Assembly: GCA_031550975.1 (NCBI GenBank)
Contig: JAVBOC010000005.1
Location: 1-64,000, forward strand
From: UBA947 sp031550975
GTDB taxonomy: Bacteria > Cyanobacteriota > Vampirovibrionia > Gastranaerophilales > Gastranaerophilaceae
Direction of reading: 5' to 3'
Length of the DNA: 64,000 nucleotides
The position numbers and the translations under genes were made by a program. Under the pieces are notes generated by a model. It was given only the letters and a program-made list of their open reading frames with translations, had not been told where the DNA came from and did no database searches. Positions 31,282 through 39,385 of the stretch are shown here, one piece after another; the stretch's first letter is position 1; each line of letters begins with the position of its first letter.

Positions 31282-32028
31282 TTAGCCAATTCGTTGGAGG
31301 ATTTCATCGTTGATGTCGAAGTTTGCATAAACATTTTGTACATCGTCGTGTTCTTCAAGTTTGTCCAAAAGCTTGAGAATTTGTGATGCAGTGCCTTCAT
31401 CAGCAACATCAATTGTATTTGACGGGATGTAAGTTAACTCTGCTGAAGCGTTTTGGAATCCGCCTGCTTGGAGGCCCTCTAAAACTTTTTGGAAATTCTC
31501 AGGAGAAGTCAAAACCTTGTATTGCTCGTCTTCTTCAGATATATCTTCAGCATCAAGATTAATCGCAGCTTCAAAAAGACTGTCAAAATCGGTATTTTCG
31601 TCAAATGTGATTACACCCTTGCGGTTGAACATCCATGCGACCGAACCTGATTCGCCGAGGTTTCCGTTGTGTTTTGAGAAAAAGCTTCTGATATCTCCTG
31701 CTGTTCTGTTGCGGTTATCCGTCATAGCTTCGACTACGACAGCCACACCGCCTGCAGCATAACCCTCATAAGTCAATTCTTCATAACTCTCGCTTGCTCC
31801 TCCGCCGGCGCCTTTGTCGATTGCACGTTTAATATTATCGTTTGGAAGCCCTGCAGCTTTAGCTTTTTCAATTGCTGTACGCAGTCGGAAATTTCCGTTC
31901 GGATCAGCTCCACCCAAGCGCGCTGCTACAATAAGTTCGCGCGAATACTTTTGGAACGCCGCTGCTCTTTGCGAGTCTACTTTTGCTTTTTTATGTTTAA
32001 TCGTTGACCACTTTGAATGTCCTGACAT
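31282..32028 (-). CDS. yebC: YebC/TACO1-family transcription/translation factor
   Basis: 248 residues with the hallmark MSGHSKWSTIKHKKAKVDSQR start, LPNDNIKRAIDKG, YEGYAAGGVAVVVE and the FSKHNGNLGESGSVAWMF segment. Family members act as DNA-binding regulators or as translation factors relieving ribosome stalling at proline runs. GGAGGCACT precedes the ATG. Single gene, bounded by repeat A2 and the divergent glyS. Confidence 0.95.
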   Translation of the reverse strand: MSGHSKWSTIKHKKAKVDSQRAAAFQKYSRELIVAARLGGADPNGNFRLRTAIEKAKAAGLPNDNIKRAIDKGAGGGASESYEELTYEGYAAGGVAVVVEAMTDNRNRTAGDIRSFFSKHNGNLGESGSVAWMFNRKGVITFDENTDFDSLFEAAINLDAEDISEEDEQYKVLTSPENFQKVLEGLQAGGFQNASAELTYIPSNTIDVADEGTASQILKLLDKLEEHDDVQNVYANFDINDEILQRIG

Positions 32029-32069
32029 AGTGCCTCCTTAACCTAAACTATTGTATCACAAAATTTACA

Positions 32070-32078
32070 TGTTAGAAT
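32070..32078 (+). promoter_or_regulatory. Extended -10 promoter, glyS, probably leaderless
   Basis: TGTTAGAAT (TGn plus TAGAAT) ends at 32078, seven bases before the ATG at 32086. There is no Shine-Dalgarno sequence. Confidence 0.55.
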
Positions 32079-32085
32079 TATTTTC

Positions 32086-34080
32086 ATGAGCAAATATTTA
32101 TTAGAAATTGGAACAGAAGAATTACCATACAGATTTATCCCTAGCGCGATTGAGCAATTAAGAACAGGTTTTCAAACATTGTTGCCTAATGCAAAAATTG
32201 AAGTCTATGCAACTCCGCGTAGGCTGGCAGTCATCGCATCAGGGTTGGAATCAAAAAGCAGCGACGAAGAAAAAATCGTTAAAGGGCCGATTAAAAATGT
32301 GGCTTATGACGAGGCAGGAAATCTCACCCCGGCCGGGCTCGGGTTTTGCCGTAAAAACGGTGTTGAACCATCAGATTTATTTATTGAAGATAATTACCTG
32401 CACGCAAAAATTGTAGTAAAAGGCAAACCGCTTGCTGAAATTTTGCAAGAAAATGTGCCGGCGATTGTTCTTAAACTTCAAGGTCCATATTTTATGCGCT
32501 GGGGGCATAATGAGGAAAAATTTTCACGCCCAATCAGATGGATTGTTTCTATATTAGACCGCGAAGAAGTCAAAATAAAAATTATTGATAGAGAAAGTTC
32601 TAATCTAACGCGCGGCCACCGTTTTGCCCAGCAAAAAGTTGTTATTGGTGACCCTGCCGATTATGTTGAAATCATGCGCAATTCGTGTGTTATTGTTGAC
32701 CAAAACGAACGCAAACAGCGTATTGTTGAGCGCGCTAAAGAAGAAGCCGCAAAAATCGGTGCGGAACCATATTATACAGAGGATTTGTTAGAAGAAGTTA
32801 CTTTCTTGACCGAATATCCTGTCCCTGCGACTTGCGATTTTGACCCGAAATATCTTGATTTGCCGGAAGAAGTTACGGTAACTGTGATGTCAGCGCACCA
32901 GCGTTATTTTGCGCTTTATAAAAATGGCAAATTGATTAATAAATTTATTACCATGACAAACTACATAGGCGACGAGTTTGAAAATATTAAAGCGGGAAAC
33001 CTGCGTGTAATCAAAGCCCGCCTTGACGATGCGGTGTTTTTCTATAACGAAGATACCAAAAAACTTTTCCCGGATTATGTTGCTGATCTTAAAGGAATTA
33101 CTTTCCAAAAAGGTATGGGAACGATGTTTGACAAGGCTTCCCGCATGGTTGAACTCACAAAATATATGGCGGCTGAGCTTGGTGAGAGTTTGCCATTGGC
33201 TGAGCGCGCAGCTTTGCTTGCAAAAGCTGATTTAACATCAAGTTTAGTATTTGAATTCACCGAACTTCAAGGTTTCATCGGTGCGGATTATGCAAAAGTT
33301 TCCGGCGAAGACGACAAAGTTGTTCAAGGGATTAAAGAACACTATTTCCCATTAAATGCTGAAAGTGAGACCGCAAGCAGCATTGAAGGTCAACTTGCAG
33401 GTATTGCTGACAAGATTGATAATATTTGCGCGGTATTTGTTGACGGCAAAAAACCAACCGGTTCATCTGACCCGTTGGGTGTGCGCCGTGCGGCACTCGG
33501 GATTATCAGAACAATTTTAGAACACAATTTAAAGATTGATATATCGGCATTGACCGAGAAATCATTGAAACTTTTATCAAACTATTCAATCGTTCAACCG
33601 TTTAACCATTCAACTCAAGAAGAAATTGAAAATTTCTTTATCCAACGCCTTATTATATTCCTAGAGAGCCAATACAAGCGCAATGTTCTTGAAGCTTGTG
33701 CCGCGCGCAATCCGTTGGTTGACTTAAACGACTATATTGAGCGCGTAAAAATCACTTCAACAATCAACAATGAACCGTTACTAGAGAGCGCAAACCGTGT
33801 TACACGCTTGCTGGGTGCGGGAGTGAGTGCAACAATTAATCCGTCATTGTTCAAGGAAGAAGCAGAGCGCATGCTGCATGACAAAGTAAAAACAGTTCTT
33901 TGGTCTGACGATTACAAAAAATACCTTGCTGAGCTTGAGGGCGTAACCCCTGCTGTAGTGAAGTTTTTTGAGGATGTTTTGGTTATGGACAAAGATGAAG
34001 CAATTAAAAATAACCGTCTTGCATTGCTCGCTTTGTTAAAAACCAAATATGACCACCTAGCAGATTTTTCCAAGCTATAA
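32086..34080 (+). CDS. glyS: Glycyl-tRNA synthetase beta subunit
   Basis: 664 residues, the usual size for the bacterial alpha2-beta2 enzyme's beta chain. LLEIGTEELPYRFI start, VYATPRRLAV, KGPIKNVAYDEAGN, FxRPIRWIV and HQRYFALY, HD-like DKIDNICAVFVDGKKPTGSSDPLGVRR are conserved. It binds tRNA-Gly and supports the alpha catalytic subunit. glyQ is not adjacent. Residues about 499-511 (YSIVQPFNHSTQ) match the translated GGTTGAA heptamer repeat, an in-frame insertion in a loop. Confidence 0.97.
   Translation: MSKYLLEIGTEELPYRFIPSAIEQLRTGFQTLLPNAKIEVYATPRRLAVIASGLESKSSDEEKIVKGPIKNVAYDEAGNLTPAGLGFCRKNGVEPSDLFIEDNYLHAKIVVKGKPLAEILQENVPAIVLKLQGPYFMRWGHNEEKFSRPIRWIVSILDREEVKIKIIDRESSNLTRGHRFAQQKVVIGDPADYVEIMRNSCVIVDQNERKQRIVERAKEEAAKIGAEPYYTEDLLEEVTFLTEYPVPATCDFDPKYLDLPEEVTVTVMSAHQRYFALYKNGKLINKFITMTNYIGDEFENIKAGNLRVIKARLDDAVFFYNEDTKKLFPDYVADLKGITFQKGMGTMFDKASRMVELTKYMAAELGESLPLAERAALLAKADLTSSLVFEFTELQGFIGADYAKVSGEDDKVVQGIKEHYFPLNAESETASSIEGQLAGIADKIDNICAVFVDGKKPTGSSDPLGVRRAALGIIRTILEHNLKIDISALTEKSLKLLSNYSIVQPFNHSTQEEIENFFIQRLIIFLESQYKRNVLEACAARNPLVDLNDYIERVKITSTINNEPLLESANRVTRLLGAGVSATINPSLFKEEAERMLHDKVKTVLWSDDYKKYLAELEGVTPAVVKFFEDVLVMDKDEAIKNNRLALLALLKTKYDHLADFSKL
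33581..33615. repeat. GGTTGAA heptamer repeat (family C) inside glyS
   Basis: ACTATTCAATCGTTCAACCGTTTAACC..., complement of GGTTGAA units, encoding IVQPFNHST in the glyS frame. Confidence 0.75.
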
Positions 34081-34199
34081 GAGAGTTTCAGCGTTTTGTG
34101 TAACAAAATGTAAACAATCTATGTTAAAAAGTAAATTTTTACTTTGAGGGTACTTTAGAATAGTACAAAGAAGACACACAAATTAGTAGGAGTTTAGCG

Positions 34200-34499
34200 A
34201 TGGCAAATCGTTTCGAAAACTTAAAAATAGTTAAAAAGTTAAAAAGTGCAATTAGTCCAAAATTGCGTTGGCTGACATTCTCAGGTAAGAATGTTGATAA
34301 GACCTCCGCAGAGTATATTAGGCTAATTAGCGGCGTTGATGAATTAAAATCGACTGCCTATGAAAAAGAACTTGAAACGATGGTCCGAAAACAGCTCAGC
34401 GCGGAATTTCCGGGCATTGAAAACAAAAAGTCTTATGAGAGCCTCGTTGACGCTGTGATGCTAAACATCAAGAAGAAGCAGAACGAAGGAACGTGGTAA
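34200..34499 (+). CDS. Hypothetical basic helical protein
   Basis: 99 residues (MANRFENLKIVKKLKSAIS). Basic N-terminus, WLTFSGKN at about 26-33, then two predicted helices and a lysine-rich end. No cysteines, signal peptide or known motif. AGGAG lies 6 bases before the ATG, and a TAGAAT -10 candidate lies upstream at about 34156. Function unknown. Confidence 0.7.
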   Translation: MANRFENLKIVKKLKSAISPKLRWLTFSGKNVDKTSAEYIRLISGVDELKSTAYEKELETMVRKQLSAEFPGIENKKSYESLVDAVMLNIKKKQNEGTW

Positions 34500-34530
34500 C
34501 AAGCAAATGCGATGCACTTGCTTGTTGTTT

Positions 34531-34614
34531 AGTGGTTGAATAGTTGAATAGTTGAACGGTTAGGCAATTCACACATTCAATACTTTCAACATATATTAAT
34601 ATAACCATTCAACC
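34531..34614. repeat. GGTTGAA heptamer repeat (family C), intergenic inverted copy
   Basis: GGTTGAATAGTTGAATAGTTGAACGG on the left, ATTCAATACTTTCAAC...AACCATTCAACC on the right: the arms are inverted heptamer arrays, so the unit can fold into a hairpin. Shows the free form of the element found inside purA, glyS and ybeY. Confidence 0.8.
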
Positions 34615-34631
34615 AAAATAGGAGAGTTAGC

Positions 34632-34862
34632 ATGACAACAATTATTGGTGTTGCGTTAGAAAAACGCAGAGAAACTGCGCTTGAATTTCAAAAGATTTTG
34701 ACCGAGCATGGTTGTTCAATTAGAACGCGTATTGGGTTGCACCCGTCAGAAAACGGCGCTTGCACAAACCACGGCATCGTGTTGCTTGAATCTGAAGACG
34801 ATACAGACGGTTTAATCACTGAACTTAAAAAACACTGGCAAGTCCAGACGATGAAATTCTGA
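34632..34862 (+). CDS. TM1266-like ACT-domain protein
   Basis: 76 residues. TTIIGVALEKRRETALEFQKILTEHG...RTRIGLHP and the end VQTMKF match the pattern of the TM1266 'iron-only hydrogenase system regulator' family (IxVEDRExVxKVNEILxxYGxxIxGRMGxP...VKTM). That family has an ACT/NikR-C-like fold, often encoded near hydF/hydE/hydG. No hydrogenase gene is in the window. AGGAGAG precedes the ATG. The ligand is unknown. Confidence 0.8.
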   Translation: MTTIIGVALEKRRETALEFQKILTEHGCSIRTRIGLHPSENGACTNHGIVLLESEDDTDGLITELKKHWQVQTMKF

Positions 34863-34868
34863 GTATTG

Positions 34869-34990
34869 CGTCATTCTGAGCATTGCGAAGAATCTCAATG
34901 CCTGTACGAGCTGCGATAATTTTGAGATGTTTCTTCCCTCTCACAAAACGATACTTAATCGTTTTGTTCGGCAGAGTGTTCAACATGACG
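34869..34990. repeat. CATTCTGAG/CATGACG element (family B), copy 1
   Basis: Starts CGTCATTCTGAGCATTGCGAAGAATCTC and ends CAACATGACG. Carries an extra internal palindrome CAAAACGATACTTAATCGTTTTG, so it is longer (122 bp) than the 85-90 bp copies. Confidence 0.8.
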
Positions 34991-35075
34991 TAATTAACCC
35001 GTTAATTTTTGTAACGTTCAAGACGCTTGCTAACAAAAAAATATATTCAGGTACGTTAAGGCGAAAGGGACACTC

Positions 35076-36554
35076 ATGATAACGCCTGTACAAGCAAGTA
35101 TTTTTTATGTAAACGATTACCACGGCAAGCCGATAAACATTGAGCGTACAGTTACGGCGTCAAAAGTTTTTGATAGTACAGAGGCAAAAGACATGGGCTT
35201 TCCGGCTGTGCAAACCGTTGATAAGTTGAAGCTTTCTTCGGGTGATTTCCAGCTGGGCGAGGATTTGGGAGTAAACAGAATGGCTGTTGCAGGCATGAAT
35301 TTGCTTGGGGTAACAGCGTCAGCGATGGGTAACCATGAGTGTGATGCGTATAATAAATTAAACCAAATTATCCCTGATATGCGGTATAAATTGCTTGCGT
35401 GTAATATTAAATTCAAACCTGAAAACCCACTCGGTAAAAAGGTTGAAAAGTCCTTTATCCAGGAAGTTAACGGGCATAAATACGGGATTATCGGTGCGGG
35501 GCCGACGGATTTGGCGCTGACGTCCCAACATCATATTTCGGCTAATTTTGATATCAGCAGCATTAACAAAAGTATTGTGGAAGTCCAAAAAGAAGTTGAT
35601 AAACTCCGCAAGCAGGGCGTTGACAAGATTATCCTTCTCTCACATGTCGGCTATAGATATGACAAACGGATTGCGCAAGAAACCGAGGGAATTGATATAA
35701 TCCTCTCAGGGCACTCGCACGAATTGCTTCAGGGTGTCAAAGAGGGAGAGAACTTGTTCTATTCCAAAACAGGCGAGCCGGTCGTGATAATTCAGGCGGG
35801 CCGTGACGGGAATTATTTTGGGGTTTTAAATGTTGAATTTGATGAAAAAGGAATTCTAAAAAAAATCCAAAATAACGTTTCTAAAACGGCTGATTTTGAA
35901 CGCGACACGGTTGCAACAGAAATCTTTAACCACATTATGGGCAAGCCGCGTGAGGTTGGCTACATAAACTCTGCGCCGCCTCCGGTTGAAAATGATTGTG
36001 CTGACCCGAACCCGCACGCGAACTTTTTTGCCGACAGGATGAAAGAAGCACTTGATACTGAAATCGTACTTTTGTGCGCTTCGACTATCCGCACGCATTT
36101 GATGCCGGGAAAGATTGACAGCCAGTTGATTGAGGAGATTTCGCCGTTTAAAAATAATCTTTGTATAGTTGATTACAGCGAAAAAGAGCTTGTTGATGCG
36201 TTGAAATATTCAGCAAAATCGCAGATTCTGCTCAACAACAAACCGGGCATTATGCACACATCTGGTTTAAAATACACAATGTCAAAAAACGGCAAATTAT
36301 TAAGTGCGTCATTTATTGAAAAAGACGGAAGTGAATCTCCGATTGATATCAAAAACCCGAGTACAGACGTGTTTTATAAGACGGGTATAATTGATTTTCA
36401 CGCAGCCGGAAATGACGGTTACACAATGCTAAACAAGATTTCCACAGCAAAAGTAACCGATTTGAAGTTGGTTCAGTGCGTAGAAGATTACATCAAAGCG
36501 CAAGGACATCCGATTGACATCCCGCCTGATGACGGCAGAGTTAAGGTTATTTAA
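35076..36554 (+). CDS. UshA-type 5'-nucleotidase/metallophosphatase without signal peptide
   Basis: 492 residues. Metallophosphoesterase domain: FYVNDYHGK, GNHECDAY (GNHE), LLSHVGYRYD, LSGHSHE. The C-terminal 5'-nucleotidase domain has NFFADRMKEAL, EISPFKNNL and the substrate-binding HAAGNDGY near the end. The family hydrolyses nucleotides in the periplasm or cell surface and normally has a Sec signal. Here the chain begins MITPVQASIFYVND, directly at the catalytic domain, with GAAAGGGACACTC upstream, so the start is convincing. It is either cytosolic or exported by another route. Confidence 0.88.
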   Translation: MITPVQASIFYVNDYHGKPINIERTVTASKVFDSTEAKDMGFPAVQTVDKLKLSSGDFQLGEDLGVNRMAVAGMNLLGVTASAMGNHECDAYNKLNQIIPDMRYKLLACNIKFKPENPLGKKVEKSFIQEVNGHKYGIIGAGPTDLALTSQHHISANFDISSINKSIVEVQKEVDKLRKQGVDKIILLSHVGYRYDKRIAQETEGIDIILSGHSHELLQGVKEGENLFYSKTGEPVVIIQAGRDGNYFGVLNVEFDEKGILKKIQNNVSKTADFERDTVATEIFNHIMGKPREVGYINSAPPPVENDCADPNPHANFFADRMKEALDTEIVLLCASTIRTHLMPGKIDSQLIEEISPFKNNLCIVDYSEKELVDALKYSAKSQILLNNKPGIMHTSGLKYTMSKNGKLLSASFIEKDGSESPIDIKNPSTDVFYKTGIIDFHAAGNDGYTMLNKISTAKVTDLKLVQCVEDYIKAQGHPIDIPPDDGRVKVI

Positions 36555-36562
36555 ACCTCTTT

Positions 36563-36652
36563 CGTCATTCTGAGCTTCGCGAAGAATCTCAAAACCAGTG
36601 CGATATGCAAAATGGCCTTGCGATGTTTCGGGCTAAAGCCCTCAACATGACG
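36563..36652. repeat. CATTCTGAG/CATGACG element (family B), copy 2
   Basis: CGTCATTCTGAGCTTCGCGAAG...GCTAAAGCCCTCAACATGACG, 90 bp, between convergent genes ending at 36554 and 36657. The inner hairpins CTTCGCGAAG and GGGCTAAAGCCC are visible. Confidence 0.85.
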
Positions 36653-36656
36653 GACT

Positions 36657-37457
36657 CTAATACCCGTATGGCTCGTCGCGTTCAGGCGCTGAGTATTCCG
36701 GGTCGATTATGTATTGCGCTTCGCATTCTTTCTCTAAGAACACTTGCCCAAGATAAATATAGCCGGCAAACCCGTAAATGAATCCGATGTATGTTGCGAG
36801 TACTTTTACAATGTATTCCATCATCGGAGCAGGTTGACTGTAGTTAGGAAATCCTTCAATGGCGCCCATAGCAATGAACGGGAGCCCCAGGACAACCCCT
36901 AGCCCGAATATTTTGATAGCATAGCCTATTGTGTCAACGATAAATAACCCGCCCAGCCTAATTGGCAAGAACATATTAAACAGCCCTTTGGCGTTTAGGT
37001 TTCTTACATACGCAATCCATACATAAACAAAACCGAGTGAATAAAGCAGCGTTATGATAAACGATATTATGGCACCGACTATAGGAATAAAAAATAAAAG
37101 CACGTTCAGAAGTCCAAAAATTATAAAAATTATACTCCACACTACAAAAAACGAAGTTCCTTTTAATGCAGAAAGAAAGGGTTGGCCGTTAACATCAGGT
37201 AATACACCGCCTTTTCCTGTAGAGTCAATCAATACATTGCCTATTAATAACAGGTTGTAGCCAAACATATAAAAATAAAATATAAGTATAGCCAGGAATA
37301 TGAGAAGTGCTCTTCCTATGCCTAGCCCGGCAACCCCTGATTTAACGCCAACACTGGCACATGCAAGCAAACAAGAGACAATGAAAAACGCAGAATGCAC
37401 GATTGATGCATTTTCTCCGCTGTAAACCCTTTTAAAACTTTCAACGATGCTAGGCAT
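36657..37457 (-). CDS. Polytopic membrane protein (DUF4013-like)
   Basis: 266 residues, about six hydrophobic segments: 18-36, 48-72 and several between 100 and 230. MPSIVESFKRVYSGENA start, glycine-rich loops between helices and a charged C-terminal tail (ECEAQYIIDPEYSAPERDEPYGY). The pattern of paired helices resembles DUF4013-type proteins. Role unknown. Its start lies 73 bp from that of divergent prfB. Confidence 0.75.
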   Translation of the reverse strand: MPSIVESFKRVYSGENASIVHSAFFIVSCLLACASVGVKSGVAGLGIGRALLIFLAILIFYFYMFGYNLLLIGNVLIDSTGKGGVLPDVNGQPFLSALKGTSFFVVWSIIFIIFGLLNVLLFFIPIVGAIISFIITLLYSLGFVYVWIAYVRNLNAKGLFNMFLPIRLGGLFIVDTIGYAIKIFGLGVVLGLPFIAMGAIEGFPNYSQPAPMMEYIVKVLATYIGFIYGFAGYIYLGQVFLEKECEAQYIIDPEYSAPERDEPYGY

Positions 37458-37530
37458 ATTCTATTCTCCAAAATAAATTCCAACCTTCCAATGTTAGCAT
37501 TTTTTTCGTTTTTATGCAAGAATTGTCTAC

Positions 37531-38614
37531 ATGGAAACTGAAATTAAACAAAAGATTAACTCTCTGCGAACACGCTACACTCAAATAATGGAGTGCCTTT
37601 GACCCGGATGGGCTGGGTAAGAAATTAGCTTCGCTTGAAGCCGATATGGAAAATCCTGATGTCTGGTCGGATACTGCAAAAGCCGCTCAATTAGGCACGC
37701 AGATAAAAGAGATTAAAGATAATCTTGAGATGCTCTCGCGGTGGGAATCCTCGTTTGATGACGCGCAAGCGGCGCTTGAAATCGGGGATGCTGATTTAAT
37801 AACTGAAAGCGCACAAAGCCTTGATTTGGTCGAAAAAGAAATCGACAGCTTTGAAATCCGCCAGATGCTAAGCGGGGAATATGATGAAGCAGACGCGATT
37901 TTGACGATTAACGCGGGTGCCGGCGGAACTGACGCGCAGGATTGGGCAAGTATGCTATTGCGTATGTATATGCGCTGGGCAGAACAGCGCGGTCGGGGCG
38001 TTGAATTGTTAGACAAACTCGATGGTGAAGAAGCAGGGATTAAATCTGCGACGATAAAGATTACAGGCAAATATGCTTTTGGTTATGCTAAGGCTGAAAA
38101 GGGCGTTCATAGGCTTGTTCGCATTTCTCCGTTTAATGCCAACGGCAAACGCCAAACAAGTTTTGCGTCTGTTGAAGTTTCGCCTATTTTAGAAGATTTT
38201 GAAAAGAAAATTGTTATTCCGCCGGATGAGTTAGAGGTCGAAACCATGCGCTCAGGAGGCGCGGGCGGTCAGAATGTTAATAAGGTTGAAACGGCTGTGC
38301 GGATTCTGCATAAACCCACCGGAATTGTCGTAAAATGCCAGCAAGAGCGATCGCAGTTGCAAAACAAAGAAAACGCGATGCAGATTTTGGCGTCAAAACT
38401 TTTGGCAATCCGTCAGGCAGAACACGAGAAGAAACTTGCCCAACTCAAAGGTCAAAACGTCGATATTAATTTCGGTTCGCAAATCCGTTCTTATGTTTTC
38501 CACCCTTATAAAATGGTTAAAGACCATCGCACTGGCTGCGAAGTCGGAAACGTCGACGCTGTAATGGATGGTGACCTAGATGTGTTTGTGGAAACATATT
38601 TACGCCAGCAATAA
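37531..38614 (+). CDS. prfB: Peptide chain release factor 2 (programmed +1 frameshift)
   Basis: The first 23 codons from the ATG at 37531 end in CTT TGA at 37597-37602. A +1 shift (CTT then GAC) joins them to the downstream frame DPDGLGKKLASLEADMENP, giving about 360 residues. RF2 recognises UGA and UAA and releases the peptide. The conserved GGQ in RSGGAGGQNVNKVE is present, as is the region QQERSQLQNKENAM. The frameshift site, including an upstream GGAG, is the classical RF2 autoregulation: low RF2 allows slipping at its own UGA. A simple reading would start the gene at an internal codon and miss the N-terminus. Confidence 0.97.
37590..37603 (+). other. prfB programmed +1 frameshift site
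   Basis: GGAG (internal Shine-Dalgarno-like), TGC, CTT TGA C. Spacing of GGAG to the CTT shift codon is three bases, as in the well-known E. coli site with AGGGGGTATCTTTGAC. Confidence 0.93.
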
Positions 38615-39370
38615 TTAAGCTAATTTAACCCCATGAGTGTCAGAGCCGCCGGTTTTTATTAGGTTGTATTTGTCAGCGAGTTTTTCTACTGTTGAAGCCA
38701 GGTGGAACTTGACTATTCCGCGATGGCGTCTGTATGGGTAGTACACTTCTAACCCGTCAAGTCCGTAAGAAGCAAGTTTTTTAACAAGCCTGTCTAAGCT
38801 CAGTGCCCAGCAGCAGCAAGGGTGCGCCAAAACCGCGATTCCGCCTGCAGCGTGGATAGCTTCAATTAGTTTTTTCATATCCCTTTTTGACAAAATCCGC
38901 ACGATATCGACTTCGGTCTCACGTTTGCTTTGTGCAAAAAACGGTTTTAATTCTTCGTTCTCAGGGTTAATCCCGTAAGCTAGCAAATGGCAAAAAACAT
39001 ACCCGCACCAAACATCAAACTCGCAAGCAGGGATGATGGTGGTGGATGGTTTATTTTCGTCATTCTGAGCCTCGCGAAGAATCTCAATGTTATCGCAATT
39101 TGCTACAGTGTTGAGATGTTTCGGCTGCGCTAGCATTAAACAGTCACGCTCCGCTTCATCCTTCTGCTCGCTTGCCTCAACATGACGGATTATCGGTTTG
39201 ACGTTATGGTCAGTGAATGCTATATATTTATAGCCATGCTGCTGCGCTTGTGCAATCAAATCCTGCGCTTGTCCTAAACCGTCGGACGCGACTGTGTGTA
39301 TGTGCAAATCCACAAGATTATTTTCATAATCTTCGCGCGTAAATGAAGATATTAATTCTCTGTAATTCAT
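38615..39370 (-). CDS. PHP-domain metal-dependent phosphoesterase with repeat insertion
   Basis: 251 residues from the ATG at 39370 (MNYRELISSFTREDYENNLVDLHIHT). A TTG 33 bases upstream is possible but would overlap the divergent gene. PHP motifs: DLHIHTVASDG, FTDHN, GGIAVLAHPC, GSDTHG. The family includes RNase AM/YciV (3',5'-nucleotide phosphatase). Residues about 62-104 (RHVEASEQKDEAERD...ILREAQNDE) are encoded by a family B repeat that lies in frame between FTDHN and the EFDVW strand, where other members have a short helix. The protein may remain active, as the metal motifs are intact. Confidence 0.88.
   Translation of the reverse strand: MNYRELISSFTREDYENNLVDLHIHTVASDGLGQAQDLIAQAQQHGYKYIAFTDHNVKPIIRHVEASEQKDEAERDCLMLAQPKHLNTVANCDNIEILREAQNDENKPSTTIIPACEFDVWCGYVFCHLLAYGINPENEELKPFFAQSKRETEVDIVRILSKRDMKKLIEAIHAAGGIAVLAHPCCCWALSLDRLVKKLASYGLDGLEVYYPYRRHRGIVKFHLASTVEKLADKYNLIKTGGSDTHGVKLA
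39058..39187. repeat. Family B element inserted in the PHP gene
   Basis: CGTCATTCTGAGCCTCGCGAAG...GCCTCAACATGACG, 130 bp. Both ends match the intergenic copies. Read on the minus strand it has no stop codon in the PHP frame. Confidence 0.88.
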
Positions 39371-39385
39371 GATAGTATTATTATA
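39371..39385 (-). promoter_or_regulatory. -10 element nine bases before the PHP start codon
   Basis: Minus strand TATAAT at 39385-39380 followed by AATACTATC and the ATG, so a nearly leaderless transcript is expected. The divergent gene starts at 39385, only 14 bp away from the PHP start. Confidence 0.5.

Noticed and set aside
37531..37602. prfB as a pseudogene with a premature stop
   Set aside because: The stop is the classical CTT TGA C shift site with an internal Shine-Dalgarno sequence.
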